64,000 nt of DNA from Acinetobacter sp. ANC 5054 (GTDB lineage: Bacteria > Pseudomonadota > Gammaproteobacteria > Pseudomonadales > Moraxellaceae): positions 124,001 through 188,000 of the forward strand of contig NZ_NEGG01000003.1 in assembly GCF_002135295.1 (NCBI RefSeq). Direction: 5' to 3'. A program made the position numbers and the translations under genes. The stretch's first letter is position 1. The number at the start of each line of letters is the position of its first letter. Under the pieces are notes generated by a model, which was not told the DNA's origin, ran no database searches, and saw only the letters and a program-made list of their open reading frames with translations. This document shows positions 20,371-30,054 of this stretch, in pieces.

Positions 20371-21114
20371 TTAAACGGTGAAGTCATCGCCTAAATAGAC
20401 TTGACGCACCGTTTCATCCGCAAGGACCTCTGCTGGTGTACCTTCTGCAATCACAGAACCTTCATTGACAATATAGGCATGTTCACAAATAGCCAAAGTT
20501 TCACGTACATTATGATCGGTAATTAACACACCAATACCACGGTCTTTTAGCGTACGAATAATGTCTTTAATGTCACCCACCGAAATCGGGTCGACCCCTG
20601 CAAACGGTTCATCGAGTAACATAAATTTAGGATCGGCAGCCAAAGCACGCGCAATTTCAGCACGTCGACGTTCACCACCAGAAACACTCATACCCAAAGA
20701 ATCTTTAATGTGAGTAATTTTAAAGTCTGCTAATAATTCAGTTAAACGTTGCTGACGTTGCTGCTTATTGAGATCTTTACGTGTTTCTAAAATCGACATG
20801 ATATTTTCAGCAATCGTCAATTTTCTAAAGATAGACGCTTCCTGTGGTAAATAGCCAATCCCTTTACGTGCACGTTCATGCATTGCCAGATCAGACATAT
20901 CAAGATCATCAAGATGAATCTCGCCTTTGTCCATACGTACCAAGCCAACAACCATATAAAAACTGGTGGTTTTACCTGCACCATTTGGTCCAAGCAAACC
21001 GACAATTTGACCACTCTGCATGCTAAAGGAAACATCCTTTACCACCCAACGTTTACTATAGTTTTTAGCTAAATGCTTAATGCACAGCGTCTGTACTTTT
21101 GGCGTTTCTTGCAT
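20371..21114 (-). CDS. lptB: LPS export ABC transporter ATPase LptB
   Basis: The protein has 247 residues. Walker A GPNGAGKT is at 42-49, the ABC signature is [15 protein letters not shown] and Walker B is [13 protein letters not shown], followed by the H-loop in LITDHNVRE. The C-terminal YLGDDF ending is typical of LptB. It drives extraction of LPS (or LOS) from the inner membrane with LptFG. Its ATG overlaps the lptA stop by one base (TAATG). Confidence 0.95.
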   Translation of the reverse strand: MQETPKVQTLCIKHLAKNYSKRWVVKDVSFSMQSGQIVGLLGPNGAGKTTSFYMVVGLVRMDKGEIHLDDLDMSDLAMHERARKGIGYLPQEASIFRKLTIAENIMSILETRKDLNKQQRQQRLTELLADFKITHIKDSLGMSVSGGERRRAEIARALAADPKFMLLDEPFAGVDPISVGDIKDIIRTLKDRGIGVLITDHNVRETLAICEHAYIVNEGSVIAEGTPAEVLADETVRQVYLGDDFTV

Positions 21115-21680
21115 TAATCACGTGCTCCTGGGAAGGATTTTGTGCTTGATGGTGGAATCACAATTTTCACACGACCACTATCTGAACCTGTTTTATTTGG
21201 TGTGCCTTCAGCAACAATATCACCTTTATTCATGCTGTATTTCAACGTGTTACCGCGAATACTCGCACCATCTTGCTGCAACAATGCATTACCAGTCATG
21301 GTAATAATACCTGTGTCAGCATTGTATACAATTTTCTGCGCTTGACCTTTTGCCGGCCCCTTAGCGGGATCCGTTTTTTGCTGGAAATGTGCTGGGCCAC
21401 CTGTAGCAGTAATGGTACTAATTTCTTTTTTGCTGTTTAGGTTTGCCACAATAGAGTTCGCTTGAAGCTTCATTGTGCCCTGTTCAATAATGACATTACC
21501 GGTATAAGTCGTAATACCCGTTTTTTCATTGAATGTTGCACGATCCGCAACCAATGAAATGGGTTGATTACGGTCAGAAGGTAAAGCAAATGCCGCAACT
21601 GAGCATAACGCCAGTGAACCGAGTAGCGCTGCGCGTTTTAGGAAAGTTTTAGGAGTTGTTCGATTAAGATTATGGTTCAT
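21114..21680 (-). CDS. lptA: Periplasmic LPS transport protein LptA
   Basis: The protein has 188 residues. The signal peptide ends near AAFA (about residue 32). The OstA-like beta-jellyroll follows ([25 protein letters not shown] and two further repeats). LptA forms the periplasmic bridge carrying LPS to LptDE. I chose the ATG at 21680 because GAGGAAA lies just upstream. A longer frame from 21719 runs through the end of lptC and lacks a ribosome site. It overlaps lptC by 11 bases. Confidence 0.93.
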   Translation of the reverse strand: MNHNLNRTTPKTFLKRAALLGSLALCSVAAFALPSDRNQPISLVADRATFNEKTGITTYTGNVIIEQGTMKLQANSIVANLNSKKEISTITATGGPAHFQQKTDPAKGPAKGQAQKIVYNADTGIITMTGNALLQQDGASIRGNTLKYSMNKGDIVAEGTPNKTGSDSGRVKIVIPPSSTKSFPGARD

Positions 21681-22212
21681 ACTTTCCTCGAATATTAAAA
21701 AATTCGTATTGTCCGTCATTTAAATTTGCTTTTAAGCCTTGGCTGACAAATTCTGCTTGAGGCGATAGCACTGTAACAGTTTTATCTGTTTCAATTTCTT
21801 TACGTTTTGGAAATGCGGTCAGTTCCTGTGTATGGAACTCCATTTTTCCATCACGCATTAATTTTGTTGCAACCACTTGATCACTGAGGATCACTTTTTC
21901 ATTGTCGTCGATTCCTTTTGCTTGTTTAGCAAAGAAAGTTGCATCGACTACACCATCTTTATAAGTAGATGCATGTAAGTTCACTAAATGTGAAGTCTGC
22001 TTTTGCAAATCTTGCTCTAGACGATCAACTTTTGCTCTCACACTTAATTTACCCTGCTCATCCGTCTGGGTCAGATTAATTTTCTCAGCAGAATAAGTCA
22101 TACTTTTAGACGAATCCGCCTGAAGCTTGTTACTTTTCCCACCGAAATAGTAGTAACCACCGCTTATTGCTGCGATCAACACAGCTGTCACATATAAAAC
22201 TTTAGTATCCAT
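21670..22212 (-). CDS. lptC: LPS export system protein LptC
   Basis: The protein has 180 residues. One N-terminal transmembrane anchor (VLYVTAVLIAAISGGYYYF, residues 5-23) is followed by a periplasmic jellyroll (GVVDATFFAKQAKGIDDNEKVIL region). LptC passes LPS from LptB2FG to LptA. The operon position kdsC-lptC-lptA-lptB is the conserved one. Confidence 0.92.
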   Translation of the reverse strand: MDTKVLYVTAVLIAAISGGYYYFGGKSNKLQADSSKSMTYSAEKINLTQTDEQGKLSVRAKVDRLEQDLQKQTSHLVNLHASTYKDGVVDATFFAKQAKGIDDNEKVILSDQVVATKLMRDGKMEFHTQELTAFPKRKEIETDKTVTVLSPQAEFVSQGLKANLNDGQYEFFNIRGKYEP

Positions 22213-22250
22213 AAGCGGAGATTCGACCCAATGATTGCATCATTAAAATA

Positions 22251-22790
22251 TTAATAAGGTGCACTTGCATATTTTTCAAGTAGTTCCTGATATACACCTT
22301 TAGAAACTAAAAGCATATCGCAGATTTCACGAACTGCACCGCGTCCACCCATCGCTTGGGTAACAAGGTCAGCACGACGACGAACTTCTAAATGTCCATT
22401 TGGTACTGTGACTTTCATCCCCGCAATTGCAAATGCTGAAAGATCTGGCCAATCATCCCCCATGTACAAACAATCTGAAGGATCAATACCAAACTGAGCA
22501 CACGCTTCAGTTAAAGCAACACCTTTATCTTCACGGCCTTGGAAAACCAAGTCAACACCAAGGTCTGACATGCGCTTTTCAACAATATTACTTTTACGAC
22601 CCGTAATAATAATGACTTTAATACCCGCTTTTTGTACGAGTTTCATACCAAGTCCGTCACGGATATCAAATGACTTAATTTCATCACCTGTGTTGGTTAA
22701 GGTGACAAAGCCATCACTTAAAATTCCATCTACATCCAGAACCAGTGCTTCTACGTGACGTGCTTGTTCTAGCAATACATACGATGCCAT
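22251..22790 (-). CDS. kdsC: 3-deoxy-D-manno-octulosonate 8-phosphate phosphatase KdsC
   Basis: The protein has 179 residues in the HAD superfamily, with the nucleophile motif LVLDVDGILSDG (D19 and D21), motif II in IITGRKS and motif III/IV in YMGDDWPDLSAF. The small C0-type HAD lacks a cap and works as a tetramer. It converts KDO-8-phosphate to KDO for the LPS inner core. The start is 4 bases after kdsD. Confidence 0.95.
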   Translation of the reverse strand: MASYVLLEQARHVEALVLDVDGILSDGFVTLTNTGDEIKSFDIRDGLGMKLVQKAGIKVIIITGRKSNIVEKRMSDLGVDLVFQGREDKGVALTEACAQFGIDPSDCLYMGDDWPDLSAFAIAGMKVTVPNGHLEVRRRADLVTQAMGGRGAVREICDMLLVSKGVYQELLEKYASAPY

Positions 22791-22794
22791 TTTC

Positions 22795-23796
22795 TTAATT
22801 TACCCCAGCCTGAATTAGATCATGCATGCTGATAATACCAATGACTTTATTTGCATCATCAACAACTACAAATTGTGTAATTTTCTTTTCGTTCATACGT
22901 TCAAGCGCAACGACCGCGCGTGCTTCTTCAGAAATCGTCAGTGGATGTTGAATCATCACCTCTGACACTTTCAAATTCACATCGAAACCTTGCTGTTTAT
23001 CGATCAAACGACGTAAATCACCATCAGTGAAAATACCCAATAGTTTGTCATCTGCATCGACAACAGTGGTTAAACCTAAACGCTTATCCGAAATTTCATA
23101 CAGTACTTTATTCATCGGAGTATCTGGTGAAACTTTAGGTAGGTCTGCACCTGTGTGCATTAAGTGTTTTACATGTAAAAGCAGACGTTTACCAAGTGCA
23201 CCAGCAGGATGAGATCGTGCAAAATCATCTGAGGTAAATCCACGTGCATCAAGTAACGCTACTGCAAGTGCATCACCCAGTGCGAGTGTTGCTGTAGTAC
23301 TTGAGGTTGGGGCTAAACCCAGTGGACATGCTTCTTGAATATTCCCTAATGTTAATGCGACATCTGCATTTTGAGGCATTGGGCCTTTATCATCACCACT
23401 AATGGTAATAAGCGGGATTTCAAGATGCTTAATCAGTGGCATTAACATCATAATTTCATCACTCTTACCTGAGTTTGAAATTGCAATCAGCACATCTCCA
23501 CTGACCAACATCCCCAAGTCACCATGACCGGCTTCACCCGGATGCATAAAGAATGATGGTGTACCCGTTGATGCAAATGTGGCCGCCATTTTACGACCAA
23601 TATGCCCGGATTTACCCATACCCGTGATTACTAAACGACCACGGCAACGTAAAATGTATTCACACGCGCGGTCAAAACGTTCATCAATTTGTGCCGCTAA
23701 AACCTGTAACGCTTGTTCTTCTATACGTAATGTTTCTAACGCGACTTTTTGAAAATCGACTGGATTGGGCATATTTTGTGGATTCAAAGTGTTCAC
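22795..23796 (-). CDS. kdsD: D-arabinose 5-phosphate isomerase KdsD
   Basis: The protein has 333 residues. The SIS domain (RGRLVITGMGKSGHIGRKMAATFASTGTPSFF; HPGEAGHGDLGM) isomerises ribulose-5-phosphate to arabinose-5-phosphate. Two CBS motifs fill residues about 210-333. It is the first enzyme of KDO synthesis and the first gene of the kdsDC-lptCAB operon. A Met at residue 9 is an alternative start. Confidence 0.94.
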   Translation of the reverse strand: MNTLNPQNMPNPVDFQKVALETLRIEEQALQVLAAQIDERFDRACEYILRCRGRLVITGMGKSGHIGRKMAATFASTGTPSFFMHPGEAGHGDLGMLVSGDVLIAISNSGKSDEIMMLMPLIKHLEIPLITISGDDKGPMPQNADVALTLGNIQEACPLGLAPTSSTTATLALGDALAVALLDARGFTSDDFARSHPAGALGKRLLLHVKHLMHTGADLPKVSPDTPMNKVLYEISDKRLGLTTVVDADDKLLGIFTDGDLRRLIDKQQGFDVNLKVSEVMIQHPLTISEEARAVVALERMNEKKITQFVVVDDANKVIGIISMHDLIQAGVN

Positions 23797-23938
23797 ACCT
23801 TTCTAACTCTAAACGCAGAGTTAACCTTTAATAGGATTTAAGAATATTTTGAGTATTTTAGCATAACTAACAAAGTTCTACGTTTCAAAATGTTCATAGC
23901 ACATGTAATGAATGTGGTTATTTTGAATCTTTGAAACA

Positions 23939-23972
23939 AAAAAAAACCCTTATCTTTCGATAAGGATTTTTT
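23939..23972 (-). terminator. Terminator after tRNA-Gly
   Basis: Minus strand: CCTTATC-GAAA-GATAAGG followed by a long T-run, immediately after the tRNA 3' end. Confidence 0.88.
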
Positions 23973-23979
23973 CGTATTC

Positions 23980-24055
23980 TGGAGCGGGAAAGGAGACTCG
24001 AACTCCCGACCCCAACCTTGGCAAGGTTATGCTCTACCAACTGAGCTATTCCCGC
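23980..24055 (-). tRNA. tRNA-Gly (anticodon GCC)
   Basis: A full 76-base cloverleaf with encoded CCA. The acceptor stem is GCGGGAA/TTCCCGC, the D arm contains AGCTCAGTTGGTAGAGC, the anticodon loop is TTGCCAA (GCC), and the T arm contains GGGAGTTCGAGTCTCC. It lies between cysS and the kds-lpt operon, with its own terminator. Confidence 0.97.
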
Positions 24056-24117
24056 AATGAGGTGAATTATAGAGAATTTCACACAACTGTCAACTCTCTA
24101 TCATTCTAATTGTTTAT

Positions 24118-25539
24118 TTAATCAGCACGACGCCAAATTGTACCTTGACGTGTGTCTTCTAAAACAACTCCTTGATCCAACAAAGATTGGCGAATCTCAT
24201 CTGCTTTAGCAAATTCTTTGGCTTTTTTCGCATCTTTACGCTGTTGAATTAAATCTTCAATTTGTTCTTCAGTTAAAGCCAAAGCTTCTTGACCAATATC
24301 AGATTTTAGAAACTCATCAACATTACACTGAACCAGACCAAGAATATTGGTTAAGTGACGTAGCGTTGAATAGTAAATGGCCGCTTGCTCAGCATTTTCA
24401 TCTTTCACAGCACGGTTGAGTTCTTTAATCACTTCAAACAAAACAGCAATTGCTTCTGCGGTATTAAAGTCATCACGCATTGCCGCATTAAAGCGCTCAA
24501 CCAAGTTATCATCTAAAGTGTCTACAAGCGTTTCGCCATAAACTTGTTGATATGCTTTAAATGAATGATAGAAACGTGAAAGTGTGTTCTTCGCTTCTTT
24601 TAATGCAACATCAGAATAGTTCACTGGACTACGGTAATGCGATGACACGATGAAGTAACGTACGACTTCTGGATGGAATTTCTCAATCACATCACGAATA
24701 GTGAAGAAGTTGCCGAGAGATTTCGACATTTTTTCACCGTCGACATTAATGAAACCTGCATGCATCCAATAGTTTACATACTGTTCACCAGTTGCCGCTT
24801 CTGACTGTGCAATTTCATTTTCATGATGAGGAAAGCTTAAATCAGCACCGCCGCCATGAATATCAAAATGATTACCTAAGCAGCAAGTCGACATTGCTGA
24901 ACATTCGATATGCCAGCCCGGACGACCATTGCCCCATGGTGAAGCCCATGAAGGTTCGTTTTCTTTGGCATGCTTCCAAAGTACAAAGTCAAATGGATGT
25001 TTTTTCTCGACTTCAACATCTACACGTTCAGATGCACCCGCTTGCATATCTTCAAGTTTACGACCTGACAGGCGACCATATTTGGTAAATTTTTCAACTT
25101 CGTAATAAACATCGCCATTATTGGCAGGATAAGCCGTTCCATTATCGACCAAAGTACCAATCATATTTTGCATTTGATCAATATAATCAGTTGCTTTTGG
25201 TGCTTCGTCAGGTTCAAAACAGCCTAATTTCGCAAAATCTTCATTCATTGCATCAATAAAACGGTGAGTCAACGATGAAATACTTTCACCATTTTCATTG
25301 GCTCGTTTAATGATTTTATCGTCGATATCTGTGATATTACGAACGTATTTCACAGTCCAGCCTTGGCTGCGTAAAAAACGAATAATACAGTCAAATGCAA
25401 CCACTGTTCGCGCATGCCCAATATGACAGTAGTCATATACAGTCATACCGCACACATACAAATCTATATGCCCTTCTTTACGAGGTACGAATTCTACTTT
25501 TTTACGTTGCTCAGAGTTATATAGAACAAAAGGTTGCAT
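24118..25539 (-). CDS. cysS: Cysteinyl-tRNA synthetase
   Basis: This 473-residue class I aminoacyl-tRNA synthetase charges tRNA-Cys. The zinc-binding Cys in [10 protein letters not shown] (C30), the HIGH motif (residues 39-42), zinc ligands later in HIECSAMS and [10 protein letters not shown], and KMSKS (270-274) are all present. The C-terminal anticodon-binding region ends in GTIWRR. Full family length. Confidence 0.97.
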   Translation of the reverse strand: MQPFVLYNSEQRKKVEFVPRKEGHIDLYVCGMTVYDYCHIGHARTVVAFDCIIRFLRSQGWTVKYVRNITDIDDKIIKRANENGESISSLTHRFIDAMNEDFAKLGCFEPDEAPKATDYIDQMQNMIGTLVDNGTAYPANNGDVYYEVEKFTKYGRLSGRKLEDMQAGASERVDVEVEKKHPFDFVLWKHAKENEPSWASPWGNGRPGWHIECSAMSTCCLGNHFDIHGGGADLSFPHHENEIAQSEAATGEQYVNYWMHAGFINVDGEKMSKSLGNFFTIRDVIEKFHPEVVRYFIVSSHYRSPVNYSDVALKEAKNTLSRFYHSFKAYQQVYGETLVDTLDDNLVERFNAAMRDDFNTAEAIAVLFEVIKELNRAVKDENAEQAAIYYSTLRHLTNILGLVQCNVDEFLKSDIGQEALALTEEQIEDLIQQRKDAKKAKEFAKADEIRQSLLDQGVVLEDTRQGTIWRRAD

Positions 25540-25712
25540 AGCTGTTCAAAAGACTTTCATAAAAGGATGGCTCATCTTAACCTAAGCATTATTATTCATA
25601 AAGTTTTCATCGAAAAATTTGTCGCTTTAAGCCTTACTTTTATTCTTATTCGTAATGTGCTGTGTGAATACGACGTAACTAAGGAAATATAAATCTGCAT
25701 ATTCGTAAAATA

Positions 25713-26330
25713 TTATAGATACAAAATATTGTCCGTCAGTGTTATTAACTCTTCAGGATGATGCGTCACATAGATCATAGGCAAATGATAATGCAGATGA
25801 ATGTGTTGAAGATAACTGAGTATTTGCTGTTTTAATTGTTGATTCAGTCCTGTTAAAGGTTCATCGAGCAACAAAAGATTAGGATTTGATAACAATGCTC
25901 TTCCTATAGAAACACGCTGTGCCTCTCCTCCCGAAAGTTTATGTGCCTTGCGTTTGAGTAAAGACTTGATATCCAACATGTCGATGATGTCATTGAACTG
26001 AAATTTTAAATGCTGTTCTTTTGAATTCGGTTGCCCATACAGTAAATTTTGCTGCACATTTAAATGCGGAAAAAGTAAGGCCTTTTGAAAGATTAAAGCT
26101 GTTTTACGTTGATGCATGGCTAAGCATATATGTTTATCTGTATCTACAAATATGTTGTCATTAAAGACAATACGACCTTGCTTTGGTGCTAATAGCCCCA
26201 CGATATTTTTCAATAAAGTACTTTTTCCCCGACCTGATGCTCCCATCACTCCCATGATTTGCTGTTCTAATGAAAAATCCACATTTAAATGAAAACCATC
26301 GTATTGAAATTGAAAATCACATTGCAGCAT
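25713..26330 (-). CDS. modC: Molybdate ABC transporter ATPase, short form
   Basis: The protein has 205 residues. Walker A is GASGRGKS, the signature LSGGEAQRVSIGRALL and Walker B NLLLLDEPLTGL, with the H-loop in YVTHHPEE. It stops straight after the ATPase core. Typical ModC has about 350 residues with a C-terminal molybdate-binding MOP/TOBE domain that is absent here. The ATG at 26330 has GGAGGT just upstream and overlaps modB by 14 bases. Context (modA, modB, moeA) supports molybdate rather than sulfate. Confidence 0.85.
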   Translation of the reverse strand: MLQCDFQFQYDGFHLNVDFSLEQQIMGVMGASGRGKSTLLKNIVGLLAPKQGRIVFNDNIFVDTDKHICLAMHQRKTALIFQKALLFPHLNVQQNLLYGQPNSKEQHLKFQFNDIIDMLDIKSLLKRKAHKLSGGEAQRVSIGRALLSNPNLLLLDEPLTGLNQQLKQQILSYLQHIHLHYHLPMIYVTHHPEELITLTDNILYL

Positions 26331-27015
26331 CTTTACCTCCCAATTTGCGCTGATATTTCTGCAAAATATATGAATTGGCAATCAACGCGCCAAAAGCCAG
26401 TATCAACGATAGAATGACTAACCGCATGGCGGCATGTTCCCCATCTGGCTGCTGGATCAGTGAATAAATCGCAATGGGTATGGTGCGCGTTTCATCTGGG
26501 ATATTTCCTACAAAAGTAATGGTTGCGCCAAATTCCCCCAAACTTCTGCTAAAACATAAAATACTGCCAATCAAAATACCCGGCAGTGCCAAAGGCAGGC
26601 TGATGCTGTAAAACACGCGCCGCGGACTTGCCCCAAGTGAACCCGCGACCTGTTCCAATTGACGATTAATCATTTGAAATGACAAACGAATGGGCTGCAC
26701 CATAAGTGGAAAAGCCACAATCATGGATGCCAAAACTGCCCCTTTCCAATTAAAAGCCAGCTGAATGCCAAACTGATTCAGCAATTGCCCAATCCAGCCA
26801 TGTGCGCCAAATAAAATGAGCAACAGATAACCCAAAACCACGGGCGGAAGTACCATCGGCATTTGCAATAGAGCTTCTGCAACAAATTTAAAGCGAAACT
26901 CATAACGTGCCAACACCCATGCCAAAGCAATTGCAAAAGGCAGACAAAATAGCGTAGCGCAAACAGCCACTTTGGCTGACAAATACAATGCGCTCCATTC
27001 TTCAGGGCTAAGCAC
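26317..27015 (-). CDS. modB: Molybdate ABC transporter permease
   Basis: The protein has 232 residues with about five or six membrane segments. The inner-membrane transporter EAA loop is visible (EQVAGSLGASPRRVFYSISLP), and SLGEFGATITFVGNIP is characteristic of ModB. The start is a GTG with AGGA 9 bases upstream. It lies 11 bases after modA. Confidence 0.92.
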   Translation of the reverse strand: MLSPEEWSALYLSAKVAVCATLFCLPFAIALAWVLARYEFRFKFVAEALLQMPMVLPPVVLGYLLLILFGAHGWIGQLLNQFGIQLAFNWKGAVLASMIVAFPLMVQPIRLSFQMINRQLEQVAGSLGASPRRVFYSISLPLALPGILIGSILCFSRSLGEFGATITFVGNIPDETRTIPIAIYSLIQQPDGEHAAMRLVILSLILAFGALIANSYILQKYQRKLGGKDAAM

Positions 27016-27026
27016 AATCTTAAATC

Positions 27027-27782
27027 CTATAAACCAAACCCATACTGGCTAAACACTTTCTTAGCCTGCGGGCTTTGTTTTAAATACTGATTGAACTTTA
27101 CGGCAGAAGAATTTTTTTCCCCTTGAATAGTCAGTGCGATTGGATAGCTGATTGGACTGTGACTATTGCGAGGGAAAGTGCCCGAAATTTTGACTTTTTT
27201 ACTGATCAAAGCATCTGTTTTATAAACTATGCCCACCTGACATTCGCCGCGTTCAACAAAAGCTAAAGCTGAACGTACATCATCCGTTCCGACAATTCTG
27301 CCATTTAAACCATTGAGCCAATTCAACTTAATCAGACTCTGCTTGGCATACTTGCCCGCAGGCACAGACTCCATTTGCCCCGTGCATAAATGCCCTTGAA
27401 AGGATTGTGCAAAATTAAACTGCGGCTGCATTTTAAATTGTTGCTTACTGGCAATGGGAGTGATTAAAACCAGCTCATTGTGCAGTAGAGTTTTTACTTG
27501 ATTGCTTTGAATTTTCTGTTTTTGCACCAAATAATTCATCCAATCTTGATCTGCAGAAAAATAAATATCGCTGGGTGCGCCCGCTTCAACTTGTTTAGCC
27601 AAAGCGCTAGATGCACCAAATACAGGGACAATTTCAGTGCTTGGATTTTGCTTTTTGTATTGCTTGGCAATATCTGTAATTGCATTGGTCAGACTTGCAG
27701 CCGCATATATTTTTACAGTTTCTGCATGCAACAATGGAGAACATAAGCTGATAGCCAACAATAATTTTACAGAATAACGCAT
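27027..27782 (-). CDS. modA: Molybdate ABC transporter periplasmic binding protein
   Basis: The protein has 251 residues. The signal peptide is MRYSVKLLLAISLCSPLLHA. The mature protein begins ETVKIYAAASLTNAI, the oxyanion-binding segment of ModA, followed by VFGASSALAKQVEAGAPSDIYFSAD. It captures molybdate for ModBC. An AGGAG ribosome site precedes the ATG. It follows moeA by 11 bases, so uptake and cofactor genes are in one transcript. Confidence 0.94.
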   Translation of the reverse strand: MRYSVKLLLAISLCSPLLHAETVKIYAAASLTNAITDIAKQYKKQNPSTEIVPVFGASSALAKQVEAGAPSDIYFSADQDWMNYLVQKQKIQSNQVKTLLHNELVLITPIASKQQFKMQPQFNFAQSFQGHLCTGQMESVPAGKYAKQSLIKLNWLNGLNGRIVGTDDVRSALAFVERGECQVGIVYKTDALISKKVKISGTFPRNSHSPISYPIALTIQGEKNSSAVKFNQYLKQSPQAKKVFSQYGFGL

Positions 27783-27793
27783 TGAATCAACTC

Positions 27794-29077
27794 CTATTGC
27801 TGAATAAATAACACTTGTAAAACACTTCCAGCCTGAATAGCCTCAGCTGCGGGCACTCGGACAATGCAATTGGCATGCATTAAATTGCTGAGCATATGTG
27901 ACTGTTGTTTGGCTAAACTTCTGAGTTTTAAAGTCCCTTGCTCAAATACGGCATGCATTCTTAAAAAGCGTTCACGTGCATCGGCTTTTAAATCATGCTG
28001 TAAAATGCCCGTAGCCCATTGCAGAGGCTGTTTCTCAGCTTGTAAAGCTTGCAGCATTGTTTGCACATATATTTGTAAGCCGATATAAACTGCCGCAGGA
28101 TTACCCGGTAAACCTAGTAAGGAACAACGGCTTTGATCTTCACGCTGAAATTGCGCAAAAAGCATCGGTTTCCCCGGTTTTTGTTTTACTTTCCAAAAAA
28201 TCTGTTTGAAACCCTGCGCCAAAGCCACTGGCCGCACAAAGTCATAATCGCCAACAGACACACCGCCTGTACTAATAATTAAGTCATAATCATTTTTTAG
28301 ATGCTTAAAACAGGCTGCAACATCTTCTGCCGTATCTGCAACATGCAACATTGTTACCTGCTGATTTTGTGCTTTAAACCAAGCCTCGATCATTGGCGCA
28401 TTGGCATCAAAAATTTTTCCAGAGTCTAAATCTTCAACCGTATCTGCAACTTCATCCCCTGTAATGACCACGGCAATTTTAGGAAATCGCTGCACTGAAA
28501 TGTGTTTGATTCCTGCCATACTTAAAGATGCGATTGCGCCTACAGTCAGTTTCTGTCCTGCCGATGCCAATAATTGTCCAAGGGCAAGTTCTTCGCCCAT
28601 GTCACGTATGTCTGCATGTAGCGCTAAATTTTCAGTGATGCAGATGTCCTGATTTTCAAGCTGCACAATTTCTTGACGTGCAACGGTTGTTGTACCCACT
28701 GGAATTTTTGCTCCAGTAAAAATCCGCAGCGCCTGTCCTTCGTTTAGGGTAATTTCTGTATTTTGACCTGCACGGATTTCTCCAATGAGTTCAAAACGGC
28801 TTTGTGCTGAAATAGCTGAATTCGAGCACAGTGCGTAACCATCTACAGCGCTTTGAGAAAATAGTGGCAGGTTGATATTTGAATAAATATCTTCTGATAT
28901 ATACCTGTTTAGCGCTAAGTTCAAAGGCAAAGTTTCAACAGCTAAGGCCTGCGTATTTTCAACCATCAGTGCTAGGGCCTGATCAATACTAATTAAGCCT
29001 TTTTCAGCTCCGCAGCCACCATGTTGAGTATTTGCCTGTTCAGTCTTTAAGTGCTGATGATCTATGGCTTTATTCAT
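27794..29077 (-). CDS. moeA: Molybdopterin molybdenumtransferase
   Basis: The protein has 427 residues. MoeA inserts molybdenum into adenylylated molybdopterin. Typical segments are SQSAVDGYAL, EIRAGQ, RIFTGAKIPVG, GDEV, STGGVSVGDYDFV and LGLPGNPAAVYIG. The first 25 residues are an unusual Gln/His-rich extension. The ATG overlaps the moaCB stop (ATGA), so translation is coupled. Confidence 0.93.
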   Translation of the reverse strand: MNKAIDHQHLKTEQANTQHGGCGAEKGLISIDQALALMVENTQALAVETLPLNLALNRYISEDIYSNINLPLFSQSAVDGYALCSNSAISAQSRFELIGEIRAGQNTEITLNEGQALRIFTGAKIPVGTTTVARQEIVQLENQDICITENLALHADIRDMGEELALGQLLASAGQKLTVGAIASLSMAGIKHISVQRFPKIAVVITGDEVADTVEDLDSGKIFDANAPMIEAWFKAQNQQVTMLHVADTAEDVAACFKHLKNDYDLIISTGGVSVGDYDFVRPVALAQGFKQIFWKVKQKPGKPMLFAQFQREDQSRCSLLGLPGNPAAVYIGLQIYVQTMLQALQAEKQPLQWATGILQHDLKADARERFLRMHAVFEQGTLKLRSLAKQQSHMLSNLMHANCIVRVPAAEAIQAGSVLQVLFIQQ

Positions 29078-29997
29078 TGATAACCTCCCGCATGCGGAAT
29101 ATTTTTCTGCACATCAAACAAATGCACCAAGGCTGGCAATACTGCGATTAAAGACTCTTTTGCACCTTGACGACTACCCGGTAAAGTCATCACTAAACTG
29201 CTGTCAATATAGCCCGCAACGCCGCGGCTTAAGGCGGCATAAGGCGTGCGTTTTTGCCCAAAACTACGAGTGGCTTCCATCAAACCAGGAATCTCGCGCT
29301 TTAATAAAGGCTGAATGGTTTCTACGGTTAAATCTTTCGGACCAAGACCAGTTCCACCAACGGTCAAAATAAGTGGATATTGATTCTTCTGCTGTTCTAT
29401 CAATGCCAAAAGCTGCTCAGGACTATCTGCAATCACTTGATAATGAATATTGCTAAAATTGGCTTCCTGTAAAATTTCCAATACATTTTGCCCAGCCGTA
29501 TCTGGCTTTTTGCCAGCAGCCACAGTATCTGACAATACAATGACTGATGCCGCCAACGGTTCTTTTAACACGCGGCTGTAGTGAGATTTTCCACCCTTTT
29601 TCTTTTGCAACTTCACTTGATCAAGACACAAATCTTCTGGCTCACAGTGCGGTTTCAACATGTCGTAAAGAGTTAATCCTGCAAGACTGACTGCGGTAAG
29701 CGCTTCCATCTCTACCCCAGTTGGTCCAATAGTTTCAACCACTGCTGTAATGACAACGTGTGCATCAAATAGTTCGTATTCCACATCTGCGCGGTAAATT
29801 GGCAGTGGATGGCATAACGGAATCAATTCATCTGTACGCTTTGCACCTAAAATTCCAGCAATTCGAGCAGTCTTCAGCGCATCGCCTTTTTCGGTATTGC
29901 CATTTCGCAGTAGTTCAATGCAATGAGGCGGTGCATGCAATATGCCTGTTGCAATTGCTGTACGGTAACTTTCCGCTTTCATCCCTACATTTTTCAT
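29074..29997 (-). CDS. moaCB: Bifunctional MoaC-MoaB/MogA fusion
   Basis: The protein has 307 residues in two enzymes. Residues 1-150 are MoaC, cyclic pyranopterin monophosphate synthase (KGDALKTARIAGILGAKRTDELIPLCHPLP; GVEMEALTAVSLAGLTLYDMLK), slightly short at the N-terminus. Residues about 155-305 are MoaB/MogA, the molybdopterin adenylyltransferase (LILTVGGTGLGPKDLTVE; GSRQGAKESL). It thus supplies an early and a late step of molybdenum cofactor synthesis. Such fusions are known in several bacteria. Confidence 0.9.
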   Translation of the reverse strand: MKNVGMKAESYRTAIATGILHAPPHCIELLRNGNTEKGDALKTARIAGILGAKRTDELIPLCHPLPIYRADVEYELFDAHVVITAVVETIGPTGVEMEALTAVSLAGLTLYDMLKPHCEPEDLCLDQVKLQKKKGGKSHYSRVLKEPLAASVIVLSDTVAAGKKPDTAGQNVLEILQEANFSNIHYQVIADSPEQLLALIEQQKNQYPLILTVGGTGLGPKDLTVETIQPLLKREIPGLMEATRSFGQKRTPYAALSRGVAGYIDSSLVMTLPGSRQGAKESLIAVLPALVHLFDVQKNIPHAGGYQ

Positions 29998-30054
29998 TAC
30001 ATTGTTCCCGCATGTTTAAAATTTTATGAATAATTTTCTTTAAATTTGATGCAA

